Shown here piece by piece: positions 54,394 to 64,000 of a DNA stretch of 64,000 bases. The notes beneath the pieces are model-generated. The model saw nothing but the letters and a program-made list of their open reading frames with translations. It searched no databases and was not told the origin of the DNA. Position numbers and translations under genes: made by a program. The DNA is from JAWVFM01 sp038237625 (GTDB lineage: Bacteria; Actinomycetota; Thermoleophilia; Solirubrobacterales; 70-9): NCBI GenBank assembly GCA_038237625.1, contig JBBRYM010000002.1:124001-188000 (forward strand), in the 5' to 3' direction. Positions within the stretch are counted from its first letter, which is position 1, and each line of letters starts with the position of its first letter.

Positions 54394-56082
54394 CTAGGCG
54401 CGTCCGCGGTTGCGGACCAGGTGGCTGATCTGCTGGGCCTCCGGGATGCGCAGCGCGGTCACCGCGCCCAGGTACGCGAGGCCACCCGCACCAAGGCCGG
54501 CGCTCAGCGAGATCACCTGGGCCACGAGCCCGCGGCCGAGGGCATCGTCGAGCACGAACCAGATCCCGTAGCCGGCGCCGGCCAGTACGGCTGCGGCCAG
54601 CGTGATCCTCGTCGCGGTCCAGACGAAGCGTCCGAGCTCCAGGCGTCCCAGCTGCTTGCGAAGGACGCGAATCTGGATCGCGACGCTGACCGCGGTGGCG
54701 ATCACAGTCGCCGCGACGATGCCGCCGACCCCGAACGGCCCGTGGAGGATGATCGCCCCGGCGGCTGTGATCACCAGGTTCACACCGGAGATCGCCGTGG
54801 GGACCCAGGGGCGCTGAAGGCTGAAGAAGGTCCGCGTGAGCAGCAGGAAGAGGCCGTTCAGCGGCAGCGACATCGCGAACCAAAAGAGCGCCGTCGAGGC
54901 CAGGTGGGTGTCGCTCGCTCCGAACGCCCCGTGCTCGTAGACGAGCCTGATCATGGGGGTCGCGAGTACGAGGGTGGCCGCCGCCGCCGGGATCAGCAGC
55001 AGGATGATCTGTCGCATCCCGTTCGCCATCGTCGCGCGTAGCTCGCCGTACTCACGGCGCGCAGCGAGCCGAGCTAGCGTCGGAAACATCACCGTCGTCA
55101 CGGCCACCGAGAAGATCCCCTGGGGCAGCATGTAGATGCGGAAGGCCTTGTCGATGCCGGCGGGCGCGCTTTCCGACACCAGGGCGCCGAAGGTGCTGTT
55201 GATCAGCAGGTTGAAGTTGATGAGCCCCAGGCTCAGCGTGACCGGGAGCATCAGAATCAGGACCCGGCGGACCTCTGTGCTCTTCCAGTCGAAGGCACGG
55301 ATCGGGCGAAACGGCGTCTTGCGCAGGTCCCAGGCCGGGATCGCCAGCTGGATCGCCGTGCCCACGAGGATGCCGATCGCATAGGCGTAGATCCGATGGT
55401 CGGGCGAGAAGAGCGGCCGCAGCGCGATCAGGACCGCGATGATCGCCACGTTCCAGAAGAACGGCGAGATCGCGAACGCCCCGAAGCGGTCATAGCTGTT
55501 CAGGATCCCGACCACCATTCCGGTGGTACCGAGCATCACGAGGATCGGGAAGAGGATCTGCGCGAGCGTCACGGTCAGGCCCTCGGGCACGTGCGAACCC
55601 GTGAAGACCGGCATCAGGATCGGCGCGATCAGGACGAAGAACACCGTCAGCACGCTGAGGACGAGCGTGACCAGGTAGATCAGCGTCGTCGCCAGCCGGA
55701 ACGCCTCACGCTTGCGGCCGTGCTCCAGGTGCTCCGTGAAAACCGGTACGAAGGCCGCCTGGATAGCCGCGTCGGCGAAGAGGCTGCGGACCAGGTTCGG
55801 GACCTGAAACGCAATCGTGAACGCCGACATCGCCCCCGACAGCCCGAAGTAGTAGGCCGCGGCCACCTCGCGCACGAGACCGGCCACGCGCGAGAGGCTC
55901 GTCGCCAGCGAGAACAGCGCCGTCGAACGGGCCAGTCGTCCGGCACGCGCCCGCGAGCTCTCGCGTGGTCGCGAAGCCTCGATCGCCTCCATGCCCGGCT
56001 CCTCGCCCGGCAGCACGTGACTGGCGGTCGCCGGCGAGTAGTCCTCAGCCTCCTGCACGTCGTCGTCGAAGCGCTCGGTCAT
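54394..56082 (-). CDS. murJ: Lipid II flippase MurJ
   Basis: 562 residues, about 14 membrane helices after a hydrophilic N-terminal extension of about 50. The MviN/MurJ start is STALFSLATSLSRVAGLVREVAAAYYFG, then FQVPNLVRSLFADAAIQAAFVPVF and the Arg-rich central cavity region. It flips lipid II for peptidoglycan synthesis. ATG 56082 has an AGAGG site at 7 bases. The N-terminal extension may be a regulatory segment, as in mycobacterial MviN. Confidence 0.94.
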   Translation of the reverse strand: MTERFDDDVQEAEDYSPATASHVLPGEEPGMEAIEASRPRESSRARAGRLARSTALFSLATSLSRVAGLVREVAAAYYFGLSGAMSAFTIAFQVPNLVRSLFADAAIQAAFVPVFTEHLEHGRKREAFRLATTLIYLVTLVLSVLTVFFVLIAPILMPVFTGSHVPEGLTVTLAQILFPILVMLGTTGMVVGILNSYDRFGAFAISPFFWNVAIIAVLIALRPLFSPDHRIYAYAIGILVGTAIQLAIPAWDLRKTPFRPIRAFDWKSTEVRRVLILMLPVTLSLGLINFNLLINSTFGALVSESAPAGIDKAFRIYMLPQGIFSVAVTTVMFPTLARLAARREYGELRATMANGMRQIILLLIPAAAATLVLATPMIRLVYEHGAFGASDTHLASTALFWFAMSLPLNGLFLLLTRTFFSLQRPWVPTAISGVNLVITAAGAIILHGPFGVGGIVAATVIATAVSVAIQIRVLRKQLGRLELGRFVWTATRITLAAAVLAGAGYGIWFVLDDALGRGLVAQVISLSAGLGAGGLAYLGAVTALRIPEAQQISHLVRNRGRA

Positions 56083-56112
56083 ACGGCGGCCTCTATCATG
56101 CGCGACCGGCCC

Positions 56113-56379
56113 ATGGCAAACATCGCTTCACAGATCAAGCGCAACGCTCGCACTGACCGCGAGCACAACGAGAACCGTCGCCTCACCAGTTCCGTCAAGA
56201 CGCATTTCCGGCGTCTCGAGACCGCGGCTGAGGCCGGGGACGCTGCGGCGACTGAGACCGAGCACCGCGAGCTCGTCTCACGGATCGACAAGGCCGTGAA
56301 GGCCGGCGCGCTCCACCCGCGAAACGGCGCGCGCAAGAAGGCGCGCGCTGCGCGCATCAGCGCCGGCCTGACCAAGTAG
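56113..56379 (+). CDS. rpsT: 30S ribosomal protein S20
   Basis: 88 residues, the usual S20 length, basic and helical: MANIASQIKRNARTDREHNE, SSVKTHFRRLE, SRIDKAVKAGALHPRNGARKKARAARI. The ATG at 56113 gives the standard start; an ATG five codons earlier (56098) is possible. Divergent from murJ, with only 30 bases between starts. Convergent with holA. Confidence 0.96.
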   Translation: MANIASQIKRNARTDREHNENRRLTSSVKTHFRRLETAAEAGDAAATETEHRELVSRIDKAVKAGALHPRNGARKKARAARISAGLTK

Positions 56380-56386
56380 CGAGGCC

Positions 56387-57391
56387 TCAGCCCGCACCGC
56401 CGGCGGCGCGCCGGACGGCGAGAGTCAGGGCCACGTCGTCCGGGTAGTCCGAGCCACCGCGCGTCCACCACTCCAGATCGGCGATGGCGCACACCCCCGA
56501 GCGCGCCGCTGCGACGCTGCCCCCGCGCACGCTGCGAACCAGAAGCTTCGCGGCGTATGGATGCATTCCCAGGGAGCGCTCGATGTCGGCGGCGGAGCGT
56601 CCCGCCTCTAGTCCGCTGAGAGCCAGCTGCGCCGCGCGCAGGCGCTTGGCGATCTGCCAGACCAGGCCAGTGACCGTCTCGCCCTGGTCGCGAAGGCGCT
56701 CGGCGGCGAGCAGGGCCGCCGGCGCGTTGCGCTCGACCACCGCGTCGGAGAGAGTCCAGGCCACTTCCTCGGTCGTGTCGGCAATCATCGCTTCGAGATC
56801 GGCCCTCCTCACCGTTCCACCCTGCGCCCAGAGCGACAGACGGCGGAGCTCGTTGGCCAGGCGCAGGGTGCGCTCACCCATGCGCGCCACCAGCAGCTCC
56901 GAGGCGTCGCGCTCGAGGACGAAGCCCAAGGCCTCGGCCTCTTCAACCAGCCGGCGGCTGAGGTCCCGGGCCTTCGGCGAGACGTAGGCGATCGCCTTGC
57001 CCCCGCGCTCCTTCACTGCAGCGTCCAAGGCCTTCAGGGCATCGGCCCTTGCCTTCGCCGGCTTGGCGCCATCGGCCCGGGCCACCAGGACCAGGGTGAT
57101 GTCCTCTGGCAGCCCGGCGACCGCGACGGCGAGGACGCCCAGCTCCTTGGCGCTCAGGCGATCGACGTGGTCGGCAACCAAAAAGCGCTTGGTGGCGACC
57201 AGCGAGAGCGCCGGAATGGCCGCCAAAAGGCCCTCCAGGTCGGGTGAATCGCCGGCGATCAGCGGCGAAAAGCTCTCCAGCGCCCCGGGCCCGGCGTCGC
57301 GCTCGGCGCGGAGTCGCAGCGCGGAGAGCGCCTGGTCGATCTTCGCGTCGTCGTCGCCCGCGAGCAAGTATGCGGAGGCGAGCTCAGCCAT
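56387..57391 (-). CDS. holA: DNA polymerase III subunit delta
   Basis: 334 residues of the HolA clamp-loader fold (YLLAGDDDAKIDQALSALRLRAERDAG near the start; WTLSDAVVERN and WQIAKRLRAAQLA in the collar domain). Part of the complex that loads the beta sliding clamp. The leaderless promoter TACACT is 7 bases before ATG 57391. Its position between comEC and rpsT is conserved. Confidence 0.92.
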   Translation of the reverse strand: MAELASAYLLAGDDDAKIDQALSALRLRAERDAGPGALESFSPLIAGDSPDLEGLLAAIPALSLVATKRFLVADHVDRLSAKELGVLAVAVAGLPEDITLVLVARADGAKPAKARADALKALDAAVKERGGKAIAYVSPKARDLSRRLVEEAEALGFVLERDASELLVARMGERTLRLANELRRLSLWAQGGTVRRADLEAMIADTTEEVAWTLSDAVVERNAPAALLAAERLRDQGETVTGLVWQIAKRLRAAQLALSGLEAGRSAADIERSLGMHPYAAKLLVRSVRGGSVAAARSGVCAIADLEWWTRGGSDYPDDVALTLAVRRAAGGAG

Positions 57392-57398
57392 GGCGCCG

Positions 57399-57404
57399 AG
57401 TGTA
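57399..57404 (-). promoter_or_regulatory. -10 element TACACT for holA
   Basis: TACACT ends 7 bases before ATG 57391, the same hexamer and spacing as upstream of hrcA. Confidence 0.6.
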
Positions 57405-57452
57405 TTCAGGCGCCCGGCCGATGCCTTGATCGCCGGCGGGCGACGCGGGGAT

Positions 57453-57947
57453 CTAGACGCTGCCGATCAGCAGGCCCAGGCCCGAGAGGACGATCGCCAG
57501 GGCGACGACCCAGAGCAGGCGGCGCCCGTTGCGACCCGTGATCGCGAACGCGAGCGCCAAGAGCGCTGCGATCCCCGCGAGGACGCCGCCCGGCCACACG
57601 AGGATCTCGGTGACCGTCTTCTTCGTGGTCCCGCCGTCGAAGCATGTGCGATCGCTGGGCAGCGATGCCTTGCCGCTCTGCACATCGGCGCAGGTAGGCG
57701 TGTTGCCGATGTCGACGATCGCGGCGATCAAGACGGCGGAAGCGAAAGCCAGGACCAGGAATCCGACCACGGCCAAAGCTCGGAGGCCTCCCGAGGCTCG
57801 ATCGGAGGGCGGGGGCGGCGGAATAGCTCCCGCGGGGGGCGGAGGGGGTGGCGAAGCAGCGGGCGGCGGAGTGCCGGGGGGCACCGGCGGCGGTGCTCCG
57901 GGGGTGGGATTAGCCCCAGGGGGAGGCGGCGGGGGTGTGCCTTCCAT
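57453..57947 (-). CDS. Proline-rich small membrane protein
   Basis: 164 residues: an N-terminal cytoplasmic region of about 50 residues with five runs of 4-6 prolines, then three hydrophobic helices (VVGFLVLAFASAVLIAAIVD; VLAGIAALLALAFAI; VVALAIVLSGLGLLIG). A short loop with two cysteines (TPTCADV, DRTCFDG) lies between helices 1 and 2 and could form a disulfide outside. No named family. The proline runs may bind SH3- or FHA-like partners or need EF-P for translation. ATG 57947 follows TAGGCT by 6 bases. Confidence 0.65.
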   Translation of the reverse strand: MEGTPPPPPPGANPTPGAPPPVPPGTPPPAASPPPPPPAGAIPPPPPSDRASGGLRALAVVGFLVLAFASAVLIAAIVDIGNTPTCADVQSGKASLPSDRTCFDGGTTKKTVTEILVWPGGVLAGIAALLALAFAITGRNGRRLLWVVALAIVLSGLGLLIGSV

Positions 57948-57953
57948 CGGCTG

Positions 57954-57959
57954 AGCCTA
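57954..57959 (-). promoter_or_regulatory. -10 element TAGGCT overlapping the stop of the upstream gene
   Basis: The TAG stop of the gene at 57957-58535 forms the first half of TAGGCT, 6 bases before ATG 57947. Confidence 0.6.
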
Positions 57960-58535
57960 TAGGCCCGGCTCGGACGCGATCAGCTCGATGAGCCTCGAGA
58001 CCACGACCCCGAAGGCGAAGTAGAGAGCGGGAAGCCACAGCGCCACTCCGAAGAGGCCGTCGCAGGTTGGGGCATATGCGGCGACGTCGGTTTTGACGAG
58101 GACGATCTCGGCGATCGGCCCCACGATGGCGGCCGCGAGGCCGCAGACGAGCGCCGCCGGCCCGCTCGCGAACCTCGTCGCGCTGAGCACTGCGAGCATT
58201 GCCACGAGGGTGGTCGCCGCTCCCTCCGCCTCATCGTGCAGCACTGCGGTGAGCGCGTAGATGCCCAGGACCGCGGCGATGGCCCCCGCGGCCTCGCGGA
58301 GGCGCCCGCCTGCCTCCCACGCTCGGAGCGCTCCGACGCGCAGGCGAAGATCGGCCGTCGCGACGGATCCCACGCCCACCGCCACCGGAAACCACAGCGC
58401 GCTCCGCCACACGAACGGGAAGCCGTGGCTCAGGTAGGTGGTGGTTCCCGTTTCCACGTGCGCGGCGTCCCCGAGCAGACCGCCGAGGGCCCCAATCACG
58501 AAAAGGCCGCCGGCCCAGGTTGGCTTGAGGCGCAT
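57957..58535 (-). CDS. Polytopic membrane protein (DUF6518-like)
   Basis: 192 residues, six hydrophobic helices; phrases GGLLGDAAHVETGTTTYLSHG, FVWRSALWFPVAVG and LWLPALYFAFGVVVSRL suggest the DUF6518 group (tentative). Function unknown. ATG 58535 lies 10 bases after a TAGGCT that overlaps the comEC stop. It follows comEC on the same strand. Confidence 0.65.
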   Translation of the reverse strand: MRLKPTWAGGLFVIGALGGLLGDAAHVETGTTTYLSHGFPFVWRSALWFPVAVGVGSVATADLRLRVGALRAWEAGGRLREAAGAIAAVLGIYALTAVLHDEAEGAATTLVAMLAVLSATRFASGPAALVCGLAAAIVGPIAEIVLVKTDVAAYAPTCDGLFGVALWLPALYFAFGVVVSRLIELIASEPGL

Positions 58536-58545
58536 CAGCCGGCGG

Positions 58546-58551
58546 AGCCTA
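58546..58551 (-). promoter_or_regulatory. -10 element TAGGCT overlapping the comEC stop
   Basis: The comEC stop TAG (58551-58549) starts TAGGCT, 10 bases before ATG 58535, which would give a leader of about 3 bases. Confidence 0.45.
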
Positions 58552-60849
58552 CTTCGACGAGGAGGCGCTCCATCCCGTCCGGGTCACGTCGATCTCGACG
58601 CTCCCATCACGATCGGTCCGCATGACGGGGACGCCCGCGCTCGCGAGAGTCGCGAGGATGCTCGGATCAGGGTGGCCGTAGGAGTTGCCCGCGCCGACCG
58701 AGATCACCGCGAGCCGGGGTTTTGACCTGTCCAACAACCGCTGTAAGCCCGCATCGGCGCTCCCGTGGTGCGCGACCTTCAGGACGTCAAGTGCGCCCGG
58801 GTCGACGGGAACCGACTCGGACTCTGCGTCGGCCGTGAGCAGCATCCTGAAGCCCCGCCAGCGGGCCAGCGCGACCAGCGCCAGAGTGTTTGGATCGACG
58901 TCGTGCGCCCCCGGACCCTGCTCCAGAGCGCGCGGCGGCCAGAGGATGTCGAGACGAAGCGGCCCCGACCGGATCTCCGCGCCCGCAGCAGCCTGAACAG
59001 GCCGCGTTCCGGCCGCGGCGGCCTCGCGGAGGATGCGCGGCGTCCTGACGCCGTAGACCAACCTCTGCGTCGGGAAGGTGCCCAGGAGATCCTCGATGCC
59101 ACCCGCGTGATCTGACTGGTCGTGGGTCACCAACGCCGCGCCCAAACGGCTGACTCCCTCAGCCTCGAGCTTTGCGTCGATCCCGTCGCCCGGAGGTCCA
59201 CCGTCGACCAGGATCGGCCGGCCGCGCCGCGGCGCGAGCAGGATCGAGTCCCCCTGGCCGACATCGAGCATGATCACCCGCAGGCCAGGCGCGTTTCCCT
59301 TTGCGGCTGTGCGGTCCGGCGCGCGAGTCGCGAGAAACGCCAGGAAGGCGAACAGAGTCAGGCCGAGAGGCAAGCTGCGCGGAGGCCGCAGAGAACGGCG
59401 CCGGTGCCACGTCGTCAACGCCCCATAAAGAGCTGCTCCTGCCGCCGCGTAGATCCCCGCGACAACGACCCAAGACAGGCCGGGAAGCTCGACCTGTGCC
59501 CAGCCGGGCGCACCGAGCCAGTGGGCGACCTGCGCTATGTACGCGGCGAACAGACCCGCAATCCAGGTGACGGGCGCAACCGGAAAGAACGGGATCTGAG
59601 CCAGCCCGGCCGCGAGCATCCCGAGCCACATCACGGGTGCGACCGCCGGCAGCGAGAGCAGATTCGCCGGCAACGTCGTCAGCGAGGCGTTGCCGAACGA
59701 TGCGGCCATCAGCGGCGCGGTGGCCAGTGTCGCCGCGATCGTCACACCCGCGCCCTCGGCGATCGCGCGGCGAGCTGAGCTTGCGCTCCGCCCGGCGGGT
59801 AGCAGCGCGTCGCGAATGGGCCCGGCCGCGAGCACGATCCCGATGACCGCGGCAAAGCTGAGCTGCCAACCGGGGTCGCCGGTTGCCCGCGGATTCAGGG
59901 CCAGCGTCACCGCGGCGGCCAGCACGACGACGTGCCACCGCGCGTGCGGGCGCCCGGCCATCGTGGCGATCACGGTGGCCGCGCCCATCACCCCGGCGCG
60001 CTGGATCGACGGGCTCGCGCCGCTAACGAGCACGTAGAGCCCGATCAGGGCGAGTAACAGCAACATCCTGGGGCGCAGACGAACACCGGCGAGGGCGAGG
60101 ATCGGCGCCGCCAGAAGCGCCAGGAGAGCCACGTTTTCGCCGCTTACCGCAAGCAGGTGAGCGAGTCCCGAGCGGCGGAAATCGCTCACGGTCGCGGCAT
60201 CGATCCGATCGTCCTCTCCCAGCACGAATCCACGCAGGAGAGCCGCGGCGGCGCCAGTGGTCCCGGCTCCGAGAGCAGCCGAGGCGCGATCACGAACAGC
60301 GTCGACCGCACCGGCTAACCCGTGCCTGCGTGCTCCCGTCAGCTCGATCGTTGTCGCGTGCAGGACCCGCGCGATCCCAAGCCTCTCCAGGTAGCCGCGC
60401 TCCCAGGGCGCCGGCGCGCGTAGCGTCCCCCGAGCCCGTACCTCACGGCCGATGGGAAGGTCGGGCACCGGTTCCGGCGCGGTGACGAGCAGGGGCCCGG
60501 CGCTGGTCGTGATCTCGACAGAGGCCTGGCCGTCGACGCGATGCGGGGTCGCAGTCACGTAGCCGAGCGCCTCCACCCCGCCCGCCGGCCGTGCAGCAGC
60601 CGCGCCCGCGTCGATCGCCGCGATGCGGGCCTCGCCCACGCCGAGGCCTGCGAGCGCTCCGGCTGCGCCTGCCAGGAGCACCAGCAGGGCCTGCGGGCCC
60701 CGTCGTGAGAAGATGGCGCCGCCAAGCCCCGCGGCGGTCGCGAGGGCGATCAGGCCAAGCGGTGAGAGAAACCCTGGTGGCGCGAGCGGGGCAGCGGCCA
60801 GCCCCGCCGCGGCCCCCGCCAGGGTCGCGGTAGGCCGGCCATACGTCAA
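58549..60849 (-). CDS. comEC: ComEC/Rec2 DNA uptake channel
   Basis: 766 residues. N-terminal membrane helices and OB-like region (DUF4131), the competence domain (FRRSGLAHLLAVSGENVALLALLAAPI), and a C-terminal metallo-beta-lactamase-like domain (DVGQGDSILL, TDQSDHAGG-type site read here as HDQSDHAGG, KVAHHGS). It moves single-stranded DNA across the membrane. ATG overlaps the comEA stop. All domains are intact, so competence is plausible. Confidence 0.95.
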   Translation of the reverse strand: MTYGRPTATLAGAAAGLAAAPLAPPGFLSPLGLIALATAAGLGGAIFSRRGPQALLVLLAGAAGALAGLGVGEARIAAIDAGAAAARPAGGVEALGYVTATPHRVDGQASVEITTSAGPLLVTAPEPVPDLPIGREVRARGTLRAPAPWERGYLERLGIARVLHATTIELTGARRHGLAGAVDAVRDRASAALGAGTTGAAAALLRGFVLGEDDRIDAATVSDFRRSGLAHLLAVSGENVALLALLAAPILALAGVRLRPRMLLLLALIGLYVLVSGASPSIQRAGVMGAATVIATMAGRPHARWHVVVLAAAVTLALNPRATGDPGWQLSFAAVIGIVLAAGPIRDALLPAGRSASSARRAIAEGAGVTIAATLATAPLMAASFGNASLTTLPANLLSLPAVAPVMWLGMLAAGLAQIPFFPVAPVTWIAGLFAAYIAQVAHWLGAPGWAQVELPGLSWVVVAGIYAAAGAALYGALTTWHRRRSLRPPRSLPLGLTLFAFLAFLATRAPDRTAAKGNAPGLRVIMLDVGQGDSILLAPRRGRPILVDGGPPGDGIDAKLEAEGVSRLGAALVTHDQSDHAGGIEDLLGTFPTQRLVYGVRTPRILREAAAAGTRPVQAAAGAEIRSGPLRLDILWPPRALEQGPGAHDVDPNTLALVALARWRGFRMLLTADAESESVPVDPGALDVLKVAHHGSADAGLQRLLDRSKPRLAVISVGAGNSYGHPDPSILATLASAGVPVMRTDRDGSVEIDVTRTGWSASSSK

Positions 60850-61478
60850 GGCTGCAGGCGCGCCCGGAGCGCCTCCATCGTGGCCGGCCCGATCCCCGAG
60901 ATCTGGTCGAGGTCGTCGACGGAGCCGACGCCGCCATGCTGATCGCGGAAGTCGATGATGTCCTGCGCGGTCACGGGGCCGATTCCGTCGATGGTGTCGA
61001 GCTGCTCGAGCGTGGCCGAAGACAGGCTGATCGGCGCGTCGGCGGCGGGCGTGGAGCCACCGGCGCTGCCTGTCTCGGCCCCGGCGGCGACATTTGCGGA
61101 CGGGGCCCGGTCAGGGACCACGATTTGCTGGCCGTCGGTCAGCCGGGCGGCGAGGTTGATGTGCTCGAGGTCCGCAGCCGCAGTTGCGCCGCCGGATCGC
61201 TTGACGGCGTCCTCGACCCGCGAGCCCGCGGGCAGGCGATATACGCCTGAGTCGCGAACCGCGCCCGTGACATCAACGACGACGTCTTCGCCCCCCGCTC
61301 CGGCGACGCTAACGCCGCTGGACGAACTACCGCTCGAGCCGGAGCCGGACGAGAAGCTGATGCCCTGCGCCTGTGCCGGGCCCTCGCCCGACGCCGAGAG
61401 CCAACGAGCTCCCACGAGGAGCACCGCGATGCCAACCGCGGCGTAGACGATGAGCTGCCCGCGCGTCAGCCGTTCCAT
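60846..61478 (-). CDS. comEA: ComEA competence DNA-binding protein
   Basis: 210 residues: membrane anchor (VYAAVGIAVLLVGARWL), a Ser/Gly linker, a SLBB domain (VDVTGAVRDSGVYRLPAGSRVEDAV) and tandem helix-hairpin-helix motifs (LDTIDGIGPVTAQDIIDFR; LDQISGIGPATMEALR). Receptor for incoming double-stranded DNA and partner of ComEC. Confidence 0.95.
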   Translation of the reverse strand: MERLTRGQLIVYAAVGIAVLLVGARWLSASGEGPAQAQGISFSSGSGSSGSSSSGVSVAGAGGEDVVVDVTGAVRDSGVYRLPAGSRVEDAVKRSGGATAAADLEHINLAARLTDGQQIVVPDRAPSANVAAGAETGSAGGSTPAADAPISLSSATLEQLDTIDGIGPVTAQDIIDFRDQHGGVGSVDDLDQISGIGPATMEALRARLQP

Positions 61479-61568
61479 GACGAGATCGTGCGTCGACCCA
61501 CCGCGTACGTTGCGGGCTGCGTGTGCCGGGACTGCGACGCGAAGGCGCCGCCTCAGCGACCTGGGGGG

Positions 61569-61967
61569 CTACTCGTCGTCTTCGTCGTAGCCGACGGCCT
61601 GGGTGGCGAGGCGGCGGCTATAGAGCTCATCCGCAGATACGCCCGGGGATTGGACGACGACCAGGACGAGCACATCGGTTCCGTTGTTGGCAACCGAGTG
61701 GTCGGTGGCAGGCGGGATCAGAACCAGGTCTCCCTGGTCGAGCTGCAGGGTGTCCCCGGTCGCGGTCATCGAACCGGCACCGCTGGCGACGACGTAGACC
61801 TGCTCTGCCTCCTCGTGGGAGCGAAGCTCCTCGGAGGCGCCGGCCGGGACCTCCAGCCAGTTGACCGAGAGGTTTCGCGAGCCGAGCTCGCCCGCGTCCA
61901 TCAGAACGTGTGGGCGAAGCTGATGGATCTCAATAACTGCCGCGTCGGCGAGGCGCCTGACAAGCAC
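61569..61967 (-). CDS. Cupin-domain protein
   Basis: 132-residue single cupin: LEVPAGASEELRSHEEAEQVYVV (motif 1, with a possible metal site) and DLVLIPPATDHSVANNG (motif 2). Function unknown; a small metalloenzyme or ligand sensor. The GTG at 61967 is preceded by AGAAAG at 5 bases. A 14-base palindrome lies between it and leuS, and the gap to comEA is 90 bases. Confidence 0.8.
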   Translation of the reverse strand: MLVRRLADAAVIEIHQLRPHVLMDAGELGSRNLSVNWLEVPAGASEELRSHEEAEQVYVVASGAGSMTATGDTLQLDQGDLVLIPPATDHSVANNGTDVLVLVVVQSPGVSADELYSRRLATQAVGYDEDDE

Positions 61968-61997
61968 CGCGTCTTTCTAGCAAACGAAACGCCGTCA

Positions 61998-62011
61998 GGT
62001 TGTTGACAACC
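61998..62011. promoter_or_regulatory. Palindrome GGTTGTTGACAACC upstream of the cupin gene
   Basis: A perfect 6-2-6 inverted repeat between the leuS stop and the cupin start. It looks like an operator; too short for a terminator. No regulator gene lies nearby. Confidence 0.35.
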
Positions 62012-62026
62012 GGGAAAACGCAGGGA

Positions 62027-64000
<1,974 letters not shown>

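Overview
The window is GC-rich chromosomal DNA, densely packed with housekeeping genes, from what looks like an actinobacterium. The order polA / rpsA / coaE / uvrB / uvrA, the chain leuS / comEA / comEC / holA / rpsT / lepA / hrcA / dnaJ / prmA / phoH / ybeY / era, the many GTG and TTG starts, and the many apparently leaderless TANNNT promoters placed 6 to 8 bases before a start codon fit Actinobacteria. My best guess is class Thermoleophilia (Solirubrobacterales or Gaiellales relatives), an inference from gene content and style, not a search. No rRNA, tRNA, CRISPR array, prophage or intact insertion sequence is visible. No stretch over 300 bases lacks a gene or gene remnant.

Layout. 1-3.5 kb: start of uvrA and an MFS transporter. 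3.6-9.8 kb: an accessory block with an SDR gene, a tightly overlapping five-gene catabolic-looking operon (VOC, RraA-type aldolase, SDR, FAD oxidase broken by a frameshift, membrane protein), a MarR regulator whose predicted operator also occurs at the operon promoter, and a second VOC gene. 9.8-14.5 kb: a coiled-coil protein, uvrB, an MFS exporter with its own MarR regulator, and a small membrane protein. 14.6-26 kb: a large GT-C-like membrane protein, lytic transglycosylase, coaE, rpsA, a geranylgeranyl-reductase-like flavoprotein, a YdcZ-type membrane protein, a membrane-anchored ECF sigma factor, polA, and a truncated AbiEi-like gene bracketed by two related palindromes. 26-35 kb: ACT-domain malic enzyme, TIGR01777 and RibD-C proteins, an amino-acid-type binding lipoprotein, a PFK predicted to use pyrophosphate, an MBL-fold gene interrupted by TGA, a DUF5996-like protein and a Rieske/TPP-enzyme fusion.

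35-44 kb: tryptophan biosynthesis in two units, hisIE-trpE-trpG-trpD-trpC and trpF-trpB-trpA, with an HtrA-type protease between them and a 53-codon membrane protein after trpA. 43.7-51 kb: era, ybeY, phoH, yqeY-like, murI, prmA, dnaJ, hrcA and a MaoC-type hydratase pair. 51-64 kb: a 36-residue small ORF, lepA, an NTF2-like protein, a GH114-like secreted protein, murJ, rpsT, holA, two small membrane proteins, comEC, comEA, a cupin and the 3' two thirds of leuS.

The least ordinary features are: two families of nested palindromic repeats, one with compensatory base changes; TAG stop codons that are also the first three bases of the next gene's -10 element (four cases); a predicted two-site MarR regulon; the Rieske-TPP fusion enzyme; the sigma factor fused to a membrane segment and a Gly/Ser tail, which carries a compensating frameshift pair; and several apparent single-base indels in G/C runs, which could be sequence error or real decay.
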